Source: Sinimarinibacterium sp. NLF-5-8 (lineage in GTDB: Bacteria; Pseudomonadota; Gammaproteobacteria; Nevskiales; Nevskiaceae). From it: a stretch of DNA of 64,000 bases. The position numbers and the translations under genes were made by a program. Below the pieces are notes generated by a model. That model was given only the letters and a program-made list of their open reading frames with translations, did not search any database and was not told the origin of the DNA. Shown one piece after another: positions 19,107 through 27,475 of this stretch. Position 1 is the first letter of the stretch, and every line of letters begins with the position of its first letter. The stretch covers positions 3,049,501 through 3,113,500 of the forward strand of contig NZ_CP048030.1 of assembly GCF_010092425.1 (NCBI RefSeq). The letters are read 5' to 3'.

Positions 19107-19922
19107 TTAGCGTTTTTTACCTTCCAGAAAAGGCACTTGCAGCACTTTTTCGTGAACGATGGGGCCGTGACCAAAGTAGCCGCCTTCGCCAAAGCACTCG
19201 CCGTGATCGGCGGTGATGATGAAGTGCGTGCCTTTGGGCGCTTTGCTGATCAGCGCATCGAGCACGCGATCGACGTGTTCCACGCATTTGATTTGCTGGC
19301 GATGCAGGTCCTGCATTTGCTGGTCGTTGAAAAACACATCGCTGGTTTGCTCGCCCATTTCGTCGTCCATGCGCTTGAACACGCCGTGAACGCCGGAGAT
19401 GTGCGGCAGCGATTTGCCGTCGAGCATGTAGGGGTAGTGGGTTTCGCCGAGGTTGAGGAAGTACATCGACGGCTCATCGTCGTAGAACTCGATGTCGTCG
19501 ATCATGCCGGCGAAATCGTTGTGATTTTCCATCAGCTTGTAATCGTCAAAGTGCTTGTTCAGGTGCGAGGTGGGGTTGAGCACCGGCATCGACACGCGCG
19601 CGAGGGTGCGGTAGCCGTTGTCTTGCAGCACCTTGGGCAGCGAAAGCTGCGGCACAAAGCTCTTGAACGACAGATCGTCAATGCCAAGGCGATCGACCCA
19701 TTTGACGAAATCCTGCTTGTACACCTCAGAGGCAAACACGCCCTGCGGGCTGGTGTGCGGGATCATCCCCATCAGATAGGTGTAATGCGAGGGCGATGTC
19801 CACGATGCGTAGGCATAGCGCGCGTCACCGGCGCCGATGCGATCCATGTTGGGGCGTTTGGCGGCTTGGTAGCTGTCAAAGCGGCAGCTGTCCATGATGA
19901 TGTAAACCAGATTGTTGCTCAT
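19107..19922 (-). CDS. Cytosolic sulfatase-fold (alkaline phosphatase superfamily) enzyme, first gene of the lipid-synthase operon
   Basis: A 271-aa sulfatase-family protein, short for the family. The metal-site Asp11 lies in IIMDSCRFD. Where a sulfatase has Cys-x-Pro-x-Arg this protein has W-T-S-P-S-H, putting Thr42 at the nucleophile position, as in lipoteichoic-acid synthases and phosphoethanolamine transferases. ITADHGECFGEGG gives the second metal motif. There is no signal peptide or membrane anchor. The ATG at 19922 is preferred because AAAGGA stands upstream of it. It lies 92 bases before the 2986-aa synthase on the same strand. It is more likely a phosphodiesterase or phosphotransferase than a sulfatase; the substrate is unknown. 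Confidence 0.82.
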   Translation of the reverse strand: MSNNLVYIIMDSCRFDSYQAAKRPNMDRIGAGDARYAYASWTSPSHYTYLMGMIPHTSPQGVFASEVYKQDFVKWVDRLGIDDLSFKSFVPQLSLPKVLQDNGYRTLARVSMPVLNPTSHLNKHFDDYKLMENHNDFAGMIDDIEFYDDEPSMYFLNLGETHYPYMLDGKSLPHISGVHGVFKRMDDEMGEQTSDVFFNDQQMQDLHRQQIKCVEHVDRVLDALISKAPKGTHFIITADHGECFGEGGYFGHGPIVHEKVLQVPFLEGKKR

Positions 19923-20057
19923 GCCAGAAAATCCTTTGCGGGGGGAAGAATCATGGGGGACAATCCATGCGCGCGATGCGGGACATCGCTGCGGGGGACA
20001 ACAAAAACGAGACAGCTCCTCATCAGCACACGCACCAGAGTTCAATGCCCTGGGTTG

Positions 20058-20066
20058 TTTATACCA
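20058..20066 (-). promoter_or_regulatory. Candidate extended -10 of the lipid-synthase operon
   Basis: Read on the minus strand, TGGTATAAA resembles an extended -10 element about 140 bases before the first gene's ATG, in the 247-base gap after apaH. No convincing -35 hexamer is seen, so this is only a candidate. Confidence 0.25.
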
Positions 20067-20169
20067 GCCCCGGGACGCCGTGATGGTCGTCACCGGTGCT
20101 GGCTGGAGTGTGTGATTTTATTCGCAAATAACCACAACACATTGGCCGAATGGATGAGTGTGCATGTTG

Positions 20170-21006
20170 CTATGGACGTGTGGAAACGAGGGCGGGCGTC
20201 TGGGATGGATTTTGGAAAACCCGGCCATCTTCCAGCCTCAGCGCCGTCAATGCACCACCCCAGACGCAGCCGGTATCCAGTCCGCAGACGTTGAAGCGCG
20301 GCCACTGTACGCGCCCCAGCGTGGACCAATGGCCGAACACGATCCGTGTCTCCAGACTGCGCCGCTGCGGCAGCGTGAACCACGGCTGCAAGGTTGCGGG
20401 CTGGCTGCCGGGGGTGCCTTTTTGGGTAAAGTCCAGACGCCCATCGGCAAAGCAATAGCGGCTGCGGGTCAGGATGTTGATGATGGTGCGAATGCGCGCG
20501 CTGCCGGTCAAATCGTCCTGCCAGCGGTCGGGGGTATCGCCATACATCTCGGGCAGGAACGCCTGCAACTGCACCGGATCGCGCAGCACAGCTTGCGCCT
20601 GTTCGGCATGGCGCAAGGCATCCTGCGCGCGCCATTGGGGCGCCAGCCCGGCATGGACGACCAGGGTGTTGCTGGCAGGGTCTGACCAGGCCAGCGGACG
20701 CTGGATCAGGGTTTCCAGCAGTTCGGCAGCGTCGGCAGCATCGAGGAGGGTCTGAAAGTCGGGCTTGATCCGGCCAATCCCATGCGCCTGCGCGATCAAA
20801 TGCAGATCGTGATTGCCGAGCACGGCAGCACAGGCGGGGCCCAGGCTGCGTAAAAAGCGCAGGGTGCCGAGGGAATCCGGCCCGCGCGCGACCATATCGC
20901 CGGCGCAAACCAGAAGATCGCGAGCCGGATCAAAGCGCAGTTGCTCCAGCAATCGCTGCAGTGGGGTGAGGCAACCTTGCAGGTCGCCGACGACGTAAGT
21001 GCTCAT
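20170..21006 (-). CDS. apaH: Bis(5'-nucleosyl)-tetraphosphatase, symmetrical
   Basis: A 278-aa metallophosphatase, the usual ApaH length. The N-terminal VGDLQGC, then CAGDMVARGPDS and GNHDLHLIAQA, are the metal-binding motifs of the PPP family in the ApaH arrangement. The start MSTYVV at 21006 is chosen because it begins directly at the conserved first strand. ApaH cleaves Ap4A to two ADP in the cytoplasm and limits alarmone-like dinucleotides. It is divergent from the glutathione transferase gene, and the 140-base gap should hold both promoters. Confidence 0.93.
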   Translation of the reverse strand: MSTYVVGDLQGCLTPLQRLLEQLRFDPARDLLVCAGDMVARGPDSLGTLRFLRSLGPACAAVLGNHDLHLIAQAHGIGRIKPDFQTLLDAADAAELLETLIQRPLAWSDPASNTLVVHAGLAPQWRAQDALRHAEQAQAVLRDPVQLQAFLPEMYGDTPDRWQDDLTGSARIRTIINILTRSRYCFADGRLDFTQKGTPGSQPATLQPWFTLPQRRSLETRIVFGHWSTLGRVQWPRFNVCGLDTGCVWGGALTALRLEDGRVFQNPSQTPALVSTRP

Positions 21007-21146
21007 TGATTGGGTGATGCGTGATGAGTGGGGGGATGGAACGATGCTGCCTGCCGTGACCTCCAATGTCGGTGCATGGCGTTATGCTGCACAGCACGCG
21101 CAGCCATACGATGCGCTTTTGATCAATATCCCATTGGAGTTTTGCC

Positions 21147-21755
21147 ATGAAGTTGTATTTTGCCCCAGGTGCTTGCTCGCTGGCGTCGCGGATCGCGGCA
21201 TTGGAATCCGGCATTGAACTGCAAACCGAGCAAGTTGATTTGGCGAGCAAGAAAACCGCCAGCGGTGCCGACTTTGCGGCACTCAATCCCAAAGGCTATG
21301 TGCCGCTGCTGGTACTCGACGATGGCAGCAAGCTCACCGAAGGCCCGGCAGTACTGCAATACCTCGCCGATCAAAACCCCGGCGCGGGGCTGGCACCGGC
21401 CCACGGCACGCTGGCACGTTACCAAGTGCAGGAGTGGCTGAACTACATCGGCACCGAAATCCACAAAACCTACAGTGTGATGTTCAACCCCGCGTGCACT
21501 GCCGAGGCGCGCGAGGCAGCGATTGCCGGTTTGAGCCGTCGCTATGACTATGTTGAGCAGCAGCTTGCCGGGCGCGACTACCTGATTGGTGCGCAGTTCA
21601 CCGTGGCCGACTGCTACCTGTTTGTGACCACCAGTTGGGGTGCGCATCTGAAAATCGACCTGCTGTCGTCGCGACCCAAGCTGCAAGGCTATATGGGGCG
21701 CATTGCCGCGCGCCCGGCGGTACAAGCCGCGCTCAAGGCCGAAGGGCTGATGTAA
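21147..21755 (+). CDS. gstA: Beta-class glutathione S-transferase
   Basis: A 202-aa bacterial GST. The N-terminal thioredoxin-like domain begins MKLYFAPGACSLA with the beta-class Cys10. NPKGYVPLLVLDDG carries the cis-proline, and LTEGPAVLQYLAD supplies the glutathione gamma-glutamyl site. The all-helical C-terminal domain includes FTVADCYLFV, the N-capping region. It conjugates glutathione to electrophiles in the cytosol. GGAG precedes the ATG. The patatin gene follows three bases after the stop, so the two are probably co-transcribed. Confidence 0.93.
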   Translation: MKLYFAPGACSLASRIAALESGIELQTEQVDLASKKTASGADFAALNPKGYVPLLVLDDGSKLTEGPAVLQYLADQNPGAGLAPAHGTLARYQVQEWLNYIGTEIHKTYSVMFNPACTAEAREAAIAGLSRRYDYVEQQLAGRDYLIGAQFTVADCYLFVTTSWGAHLKIDLLSSRPKLQGYMGRIAARPAVQAALKAEGLM

Positions 21756-21758
21756 AGC

Positions 21759-22880
21759 ATGGCCACGCCAGAGCCTGCGCCCGCAGAGGGGGCGGACGCC
21801 AAAAAAGACGCCAGACCCGATTTCAAACTCACCTGGTCGGGGCTGCGCCGCCCGCGCGCCGTGACGGGCGATGTGGCGGAGGACGTAGCCGTCCCCGCAC
21901 CACAACCGCCTGTCATCGGCCTGGCGCTGGGCAGCGGTTCGGCACGCGGCTGGTCCCACATTGGCGTGATTCTGGAGCTGGAGGCGCTCGGCATTCGTCC
22001 GCAGGTGGTGGCGGGCACCTCCATCGGCGCGCTGGTCGGCGCGGTTTATGCCGCCGGTCAATTGCAGGAACTGGCCGACTGGGTCAGCGCGCTGACCGTG
22101 CGCGATGTGATGGGGCTGATGGATGTCACCTTTACCGGCGGCGGCATGGTGCGCGGCGAAAAACTGTTCAGCACCTTTGCCGAGCGGCACAGCAACCCCA
22201 ACATCGAAGATCTGGCATTGCGCTACGCCAGCGTTTGCACCGAAATGGCCAGTGGCCGCGAAATCTGGATCACCCAGGGGCCGATTCTCACGGCCGCGCG
22301 CGCTTCCTGCGCCTTGCCTGGCGTGTTTACGCCGGTCAAGCACCAGGGGCGCTGGATGCTCGATGGTGGCTTGGTCAATCCGGTGCCGGTTTCGACCTGC
22401 CGCGCGCTGGGCGCCGATGTGGTGATCGCGGTCAATCTCAATGCGCAACTGGTGGGCGCGCATTGGTCGCGCGCCAGTCGCCTGCAAGCCGAGCAGGAGA
22501 TTGCAGCCCCGAGTACCCCACTGGCCGAAGTCAATGCCATCAACAGCGGCGGCGGCCTGCCGAGCGACGATGCCAGAGGCCGAAACGATGCGCGCGCGGG
22601 ACGTGGGTTCTGGCAAAAAGTCATGGGCTACCTTGAAAGCAGCGACCCCGACCGTCCGGCGCTGTTTGATGTGGTCGCCGCCAGTGTCAACATCATGCAG
22701 GATCGCCTGACCCGCAGTCGCATGGCCGGTGATCCCCCGGAAATCACCCTGGTACCACTGCTGGAGGATTACGCCTTGATGGATTTTCACCGTGCCGAAC
22801 AAGCGATTGCCGAGGGGCGCGCGCTGGTGCGTCGCCACGAAGCCGAACTCTGCGCCTGGGCGCAGCCCGCGGCGCGCTGA
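21759..22880 (+). CDS. Patatin-like phospholipase (RssA type)
   Basis: A 373-aa patatin-family lipid acyl hydrolase. The oxyanion stretch GLALGSGSARGWSHIG (54-69) is followed by the nucleophile motif GTSIG (Ser88) and the catalytic DGG (Asp202). No signal peptide is seen; a 50-residue polar, Pro/Ala-rich N-terminus precedes the domain. Residues about 220-300 form an extension after the core. RssA/YlbK-type proteins are cytoplasmic or membrane-associated esterases whose physiological lipid substrates are mostly unknown. It is coupled to the GST upstream and to a small secreted protein downstream. Confidence 0.88.
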   Translation: MATPEPAPAEGADAKKDARPDFKLTWSGLRRPRAVTGDVAEDVAVPAPQPPVIGLALGSGSARGWSHIGVILELEALGIRPQVVAGTSIGALVGAVYAAGQLQELADWVSALTVRDVMGLMDVTFTGGGMVRGEKLFSTFAERHSNPNIEDLALRYASVCTEMASGREIWITQGPILTAARASCALPGVFTPVKHQGRWMLDGGLVNPVPVSTCRALGADVVIAVNLNAQLVGAHWSRASRLQAEQEIAAPSTPLAEVNAINSGGGLPSDDARGRNDARAGRGFWQKVMGYLESSDPDRPALFDVVAASVNIMQDRLTRSRMAGDPPEITLVPLLEDYALMDFHRAEQAIAEGRALVRRHEAELCAWAQPAAR

Positions 22881-22882
22881 CG

Positions 22883-23545
22883 GTGGCGCAGATGGCTGCT
22901 CTGCACGCCTGCCTGCGAACAGCCCTGCTTGGCACAGGCTTGCTGCTCGGCAGTTTTGCCGCACAAGCCGCCAGCGGTGATGAGGTGATGCTGGGCTTGC
23001 GCTGGGGGATGTCGCCCTTGCAGGCCGGCATCGACGGTGCGCAATTGGTCAAGGAAGCCGAAGTCTTTAATCTGCAAGCCTTTCATGCGAACACAGTGGC
23101 GGTTCCGCTACAGGGTTTCAGCACCTATCAGCTGGTGTTTGCGCGCGACAGTCTGGTCAAGATTGTTGCCAGTGGCGACGCGATTGAACACGACCCGAGT
23201 GGCGTGAAGGGACAACAGCGCTTTGATGCGCTGAGTCAGTGGTTGCATGAGGCATTTGGCGAGCCTTACTACGCCGCGCGCCAGATCGGCGGTGCCGATG
23301 GCCGTGTGGTGCACCCGAGTTTTTATCAGTGCCTGCAATCCACTGAATGCGGACGCTGGTTCGTCAACTTCAGAACGGCTGATCGTTCGGTGACACTCGA
23401 ACTCCAGGGCGACGGCCTCGACAGCGGCTTTGTCCGCATCATCGTCGAAGCACAGCCGCAATGGCCCGAAGCCCTTGCCGAATATCGCGGTCATCAACTC
23501 GAATCAGCCGAAAAAGCAATGCCAGACCATCCCGATCAACCCTGA
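22883..23545 (+). CDS. Predicted secreted protein of unknown function
   Basis: A 220-aa protein with a typical N-terminal export signal: a hydrophobic run ending SFAAQA|AS at about residue 29. The mature part is a mixed alpha/beta protein. Two cysteines in YQCLQSTECGRW could form a disulfide after export. No family is recognised. The first possible start is GTG at 22883, two bases after the patatin stop; an ATG at 22892 is an equally good alternative and keeps the signal peptide. It probably belongs to the same operon as the GST and patatin genes. Confidence 0.75.
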   Translation: MAQMAALHACLRTALLGTGLLLGSFAAQAASGDEVMLGLRWGMSPLQAGIDGAQLVKEAEVFNLQAFHANTVAVPLQGFSTYQLVFARDSLVKIVASGDAIEHDPSGVKGQQRFDALSQWLHEAFGEPYYAARQIGGADGRVVHPSFYQCLQSTECGRWFVNFRTADRSVTLELQGDGLDSGFVRIIVEAQPQWPEALAEYRGHQLESAEKAMPDHPDQP

Positions 23546-23607
23546 TTGATTCTGAATGATCACCCGGCAGTGCCAGACACCCGCCGTGGAAAGGCTTGGC
23601 TTCCCCC

Positions 23608-24399
23608 TCACCCCATAAACGCCCCGCCATTCGCATCCAGCGACGCGCCGGTGATTGCGCTGGCGTAGTCGGAGGCCAGAAACAGTGCGGCGCGGGCGCA
23701 TTCGGTGTCGGTGGGGATGCGGCGTAGGGGGATGCTGTTGATGATCGGTTGGGTGAGGGTTTCCACCGGCACCTGTTGTTCGCGTGCCTGCCATTCAAAG
23801 TAGCCCTGCACGGGCGCGCCCCACATCCAGCCCATGTGGATGCTGTTGGCGCGGATGTTGTGCGCGCCGACTTCGGTGGCGAGGTATTTGACGGCGTTGG
23901 CGAGTGCGGCTTTGGAGGCGGCGTAGCCGGCTTCGCCCAGCGGTGGCACTTGCCGGGTGGCCATGGTGTTGATCATGACGATGGCACCGCTGCGTTGTGC
24001 TTTCATGTGCGGGAGTACGGCCTGGGTGAGTTTGAGCGTGCCGATGAGGTTGGTCTCGAACACTGCTGCCCAGCGGTCCAGGTTGGCGGTGGAGACGTGA
24101 TCCATGTCGCCATGAAAGAATGCGCTGTTGATGAGGGCGTCGATGCGGCCAAAGGCTTGGATGCTGGCGGCTGCCATCGCTTCACACTGCGCGCGATCGG
24201 TGATGTCGGTGATGTGTTTGAGGACGTGGCAGGCGGGGTTGACTTCCGCGATGCGGTGTTCGGCGTCGTCGAGTTTGTCTGCCGTGCGTGCGCCGATGAT
24301 GACGGCGTGCGCGCCTTCACGCGCGGCTTCTACGGCGAGTTTGACGCCAAGGCCGGGGCCGATGCCGGAGACGATGACGACTTTGTTGTTCAATAGCAT
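23608..24399 (-). CDS. Short-chain dehydrogenase/reductase
   Basis: A 263-aa classical SDR. The nucleotide-binding turn SGIGPGLG is at 11-18, and the active-site YAASK is at 159-163. At the catalytic-serine position the sequence reads MINTMATR, so the usual Ser may be replaced by Thr. The C-terminal LDANGGAFMG is typical of family members. It is the third gene of a minus-strand operon after DUF1214 and sulfotransferase genes. This trio suggests oxidation or reduction of a hydroxylated hydrophobic substrate such as a steroid, which is inference from context. Confidence 0.9.
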   Translation of the reverse strand: MLLNNKVVIVSGIGPGLGVKLAVEAAREGAHAVIIGARTADKLDDAEHRIAEVNPACHVLKHITDITDRAQCEAMAAASIQAFGRIDALINSAFFHGDMDHVSTANLDRWAAVFETNLIGTLKLTQAVLPHMKAQRSGAIVMINTMATRQVPPLGEAGYAASKAALANAVKYLATEVGAHNIRANSIHMGWMWGAPVQGYFEWQAREQQVPVETLTQPIINSIPLRRIPTDTECARAALFLASDYASAITGASLDANGGAFMG

Positions 24400-24408
24400 G
24401 GGATGTGC

Positions 24409-25560
24409 TCAATGGATATGCCGCGCGCGATAGTCGGCAAACAGGGTTTTGAGTTGTGCATCGCTCAGGCCGAATTGTGAGGTGTCGTATTCGTGCGCGG
24501 CGCGGGTGTTGCGAGTGTGGGTGGTGAGCCAGTGTTGCATGGCCTGTTCCACCTCCGGCGTCAGGGTTAGCCCTGCCCATGTGTAGATGGCGCGCACCAC
24601 GGTGAGCGGTTTTTGCACGGTGTCGAGAAACGCGACGTCGAAAAATGGATCGGGGTTTTGGTCACGCACGTGCATCGTGTGGCGGAAGGCGCGTGCCATG
24701 AGATCGCTCCATTCCTGGCCTGCGGCGGTGGGGTCAACGTCGTTGCTGTAGATGCGCCACAGGGTGTCGAGAAAGCTGGCGATGGATGGGATGGTGTCCA
24801 CCGGGTCGCGGTGGGTTTGGATGATGCGTGCGCCGGGGAAGATGTCCAGCAGCAGTTTCATGCGCAGCAGGTGGTGTGGCGCTTTGAGTACCCAGCGACT
24901 TGCGGTGATGCCGCGTTGGCGTTTTTGCCATTGCAGGAATTTGAGCATTCGCTTGAGGTACGCATACGCGGGGCGCTCGTCCACCTGCGCGAGCCAGTTC
25001 ATGTAGCTGGGGATGTGGGCGTAGGTGTTCAGCGCGGCCATGAAAGTGTGTTCCATCAACATCACTTCTTCGTCGGCCTCGTCGGCGTCCATTGGGTGAA
25101 TGCTGAGGAGTTTGGGCATCGCTTCGACCATCACCTTGACCTCGGCGCGTGCTTGTTCGATGCGCTGGATCGGCTCGGCCAGCGATTCGCCGGGGAAGGG
25201 GACGGGGTAGCGCGATTCCCACCACGGCATGGAGTAGAACTGCGGGTCTTGGGCGAGAATGCGTTGCAGGTGCGTGGTGCCGGTGCGCGGCAGGCCGACG
25301 ATGACCAGCGGCGCAGCCAGCGGTTCGTCGTCAATTTCGGGATGCCGCCGATACCAGTCCTCGATGCCGAGGCGGTTGGTCAGCAGTTCCATGACCTTTT
25401 GGTGCAGCAGGCCACGGCCAAAGTCGGACAGTTGGGCTTCGGTTTCCAGCGCGTGGCAGAACACGGTCAGCCCTTCGCGAAAGCTCGGTTCGCCAAAATC
25501 GGAGAGTCCGGTCTGGGCGCGGGCTTCGGCCAGCAGGGTGTCGGGATCAAAGCGGATCAT
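24409..25560 (-). CDS. Sulfotransferase-family protein
   Basis: A 383-aa protein of the bacterial sulfotransferase_3 type. The 5'-phosphosulfate loop VGLPRTGTTHLQ is at 88-99 (PRTGTT 91-96). The 3'-phosphate-binding region is around RIIQTHRDPVDTIPS. A PWWESRYPVPFPGE motif follows the P-loop, common in this cytosolic subfamily. These proteins are presumed to transfer sulfonate from PAPS to a hydroxyl group, but substrates of this branch are unproven. The ATG overlaps the upstream DUF1214 stop (ATGA at 25557-25560), so the two are translationally coupled. Confidence 0.88.
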   Translation of the reverse strand: MIRFDPDTLLAEARAQTGLSDFGEPSFREGLTVFCHALETEAQLSDFGRGLLHQKVMELLTNRLGIEDWYRRHPEIDDEPLAAPLVIVGLPRTGTTHLQRILAQDPQFYSMPWWESRYPVPFPGESLAEPIQRIEQARAEVKVMVEAMPKLLSIHPMDADEADEEVMLMEHTFMAALNTYAHIPSYMNWLAQVDERPAYAYLKRMLKFLQWQKRQRGITASRWVLKAPHHLLRMKLLLDIFPGARIIQTHRDPVDTIPSIASFLDTLWRIYSNDVDPTAAGQEWSDLMARAFRHTMHVRDQNPDPFFDVAFLDTVQKPLTVVRAIYTWAGLTLTPEVEQAMQHWLTTHTRNTRAAHEYDTSQFGLSDAQLKTLFADYRARHIH

Positions 25561-26666
25561 CGGGGCAAGTCCTTGAGTTGGGCGTGGGGGACGACGCGCA
25601 ATTCGGGATCAACAGTTTCACTCGCGCCGACCCAGCGCAGGCAGAGCGTGCCGCGATCATGGCCGGCGGTTTCCAGCCAGTTGGCCGCGCCGGGATCGCG
25701 GTGCGCGAGGATCAGCGTCACGCTGCCGTCGGCGGCCACTTGCGCGCTGTGGGCGTTGTGGTGGATGCGGTGGTAGCGGTAGTCCAACGACTCCATCCAC
25801 CAGTTGTTGATTTGCAGGTTCCAGAACCGGCACGCGGGGATGCGCGGCAGGCGGATCACCAGCGCCTCGTCGTCTTTGAGTTCCCAATACGAGTGGTAAT
25901 AGAGGATGTTGGGATCGCCGCCGACGCGCTGGCACAACGCCTGATCGGCCAGCGGCAGTTGGTTGGGATGCGCCAGATAGCTCTGCGCCCAGTTGGCAAA
26001 CAGCGTGGCGGTGCCTTCGACAAAACCCGCCGTGTTGTGCAAGGCGCGCTGGATACGTTGCGCATTGATCGGTGCAGGCTGCGCGTCGCTGTTGCGACGC
26101 TCGATGGTCAGCGCCGCAGGGCGCTCGGTTTTGCGATCCAGAAAGGTTTGCCGCACCAGCACGGCGTTGGACGCCGGTTCAATGCGTAGCCAGTGTTGCG
26201 CGTCTGTGGGACGCGTGGCGCTGACGATGATCTCAAACCGGCCTTCATCGTCCAGTTGCAGATCATTGCCATCGATAAAGCCGGTCTGTTCCATCTTGCC
26301 GTCGCTTTCATAGCCGCCTTTTTGTGAGCCGACCGACAGATAGGAGACACTGCCGCGTGTGCCGCGCAGCACATACTCATTGGCACCGTTGATGCGCGCC
26401 ATCAGATACAGATTGTCGGGATTGTCGGCGCCGATCTTGCCGGTTTCGTGCGACGGCATGAAAAACGCTGGAAAGTCCGGGTCGGCACATTCCAGGTGCA
26501 TCTCCAAACCAATGCGCAGCAACCGCGTCAAATAGCGCCAACCTTCGGCGCGATCCAGTTCGCTGAGCGGCGCTTCAGGACGCAACACCTGCTGCCCGGC
26601 ACGCTTCAGTGCATCACAAAAATCGCTCCAGACCTGCCCGGAGATCACGTCATCAGATACCGCCAC
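25557..26666 (-). CDS. DUF1214-domain protein
   Basis: A 369-aa protein without signal peptide. The C-terminal third carries the DUF1214 signature: FWNLQINNWWMESLDYR, then DGSVTLILAHRDPG and NWLETAGHDRGTLCLRW. Function is not established. It recurs beside SDRs and sulfotransferases in hydrophobic-compound degraders (my recollection, not checked). A GTG start at 26666 is supported by an AAGGAGGAG ribosome-binding site nine bases upstream. It is the first gene of a three-gene operon preceded by a palindromic operator. Confidence 0.85.
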   Translation of the reverse strand: MAVSDDVISGQVWSDFCDALKRAGQQVLRPEAPLSELDRAEGWRYLTRLLRIGLEMHLECADPDFPAFFMPSHETGKIGADNPDNLYLMARINGANEYVLRGTRGSVSYLSVGSQKGGYESDGKMEQTGFIDGNDLQLDDEGRFEIIVSATRPTDAQHWLRIEPASNAVLVRQTFLDRKTERPAALTIERRNSDAQPAPINAQRIQRALHNTAGFVEGTATLFANWAQSYLAHPNQLPLADQALCQRVGGDPNILYYHSYWELKDDEALVIRLPRIPACRFWNLQINNWWMESLDYRYHRIHHNAHSAQVAADGSVTLILAHRDPGAANWLETAGHDRGTLCLRWVGASETVDPELRVVPHAQLKDLPR

Positions 26667-26694
26667 TGTCGTTACTCCTCCTTATGTCTTTCTA

Positions 26695-26709
26695 TAGTTT
26701 CAGACACTA
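26695..26709. promoter_or_regulatory. TetR-type palindromic operator for the DUF1214 operon
   Basis: On the minus strand TAGTGTCTGAAACTA is a 15-base dyad with six of seven arm positions paired around a central base (TAGTnTC-n-GAnACTA). It lies about 30-43 bases before the GTG start and overlaps a TATAGA -10-like sequence, a typical repressor position. The regulator is not encoded nearby. Confidence 0.55.
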
Positions 26710-26917
26710 GGTCGGGGGCGGCGATATGGCTTCATCTGTTTGTATGAGCACGCCAGCATCGGGGCGGGATGGCAGCAGGGCGCGCGAACAACGGATCATC
26801 GCGCGCCGGACTTGGATTCAAGGCGGTATTGTCCCGCCTATGCTGCAAGCGAAGGGGTGGGGACTGCTTGCGCAACACAGTCCAGAATGAGCCGACACTT
26901 CATGAGGAGAGATAGCA

Positions 26918-27271
26918 ATGCAGACCCTGAGCCTTGTTTTTTGGTTGTTTGCTGCTGTGGCCGTAGGGGGCGTGACGCTGGCATCAGCCAGCACGCTGGG
27001 TTTAAAGCTGCCCAAGGCATTGGGCATGGTGCATGGCATGGCCGCATTGGCGTCAGTGGCATTGCTGCTGATCGTCAATTTCCTCGGCGGGCAAGATACC
27101 CCTGAAACTGCATGGTGGGCGCTGGCTGTATTCACTGTGGGCTTGATCGGCGGGCTGCTGTTTTTTCGTGTGTTATTTCCACAGCGCACGCCAACGTTGT
27201 TGATCGTCGGTCACGGAGGGTTGGGCGTGCTGGGTTTATATCTGCTGTATTGCGCAGCACAACCCTTCTAG
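26918..27271 (+). CDS. Small four-helix membrane protein
   Basis: A 117-aa hydrophobic protein with four predicted transmembrane helices, at about 4-26, 36-56, 65-87 and 93-112, separated by very short loops. GAGGAGA stands at a good distance before the ATG. No family is recognised with confidence. It is an isolated single gene between the DUF1214 operon and the GH3 gene, with about 200 bases on each side in which no other gene is evident. Confidence 0.75.
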   Translation: MQTLSLVFWLFAAVAVGGVTLASASTLGLKLPKALGMVHGMAALASVALLLIVNFLGGQDTPETAWWALAVFTVGLIGGLLFFRVLFPQRTPTLLIVGHGGLGVLGLYLLYCAAQPF

Positions 27272-27475
27272 TCTGGCACGCAGGCTGATCAGGAAAGACG
27301 TGCCGACGAATCTGTTGCTGCGGTGAGCTGACGGTTTTTGGACGGCGCAGGTGTGAAAACACCAGCGCCGTGCCTGTCGCTCAAACTGAGTATGGCAGTC
27401 GTGTGCGCGAACCGGCATCCTGTGGTGATAAGAGATCAGCTTTGTTGCTGAACTTGATAACCACAGGAGAAGCAT

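Noticed and set aside
21123-22964. 613-codon minus-strand open frame across the GST, patatin and secreted-protein genes
   Set aside because: It spans three well-supported plus-strand genes and shows no domain of its own.
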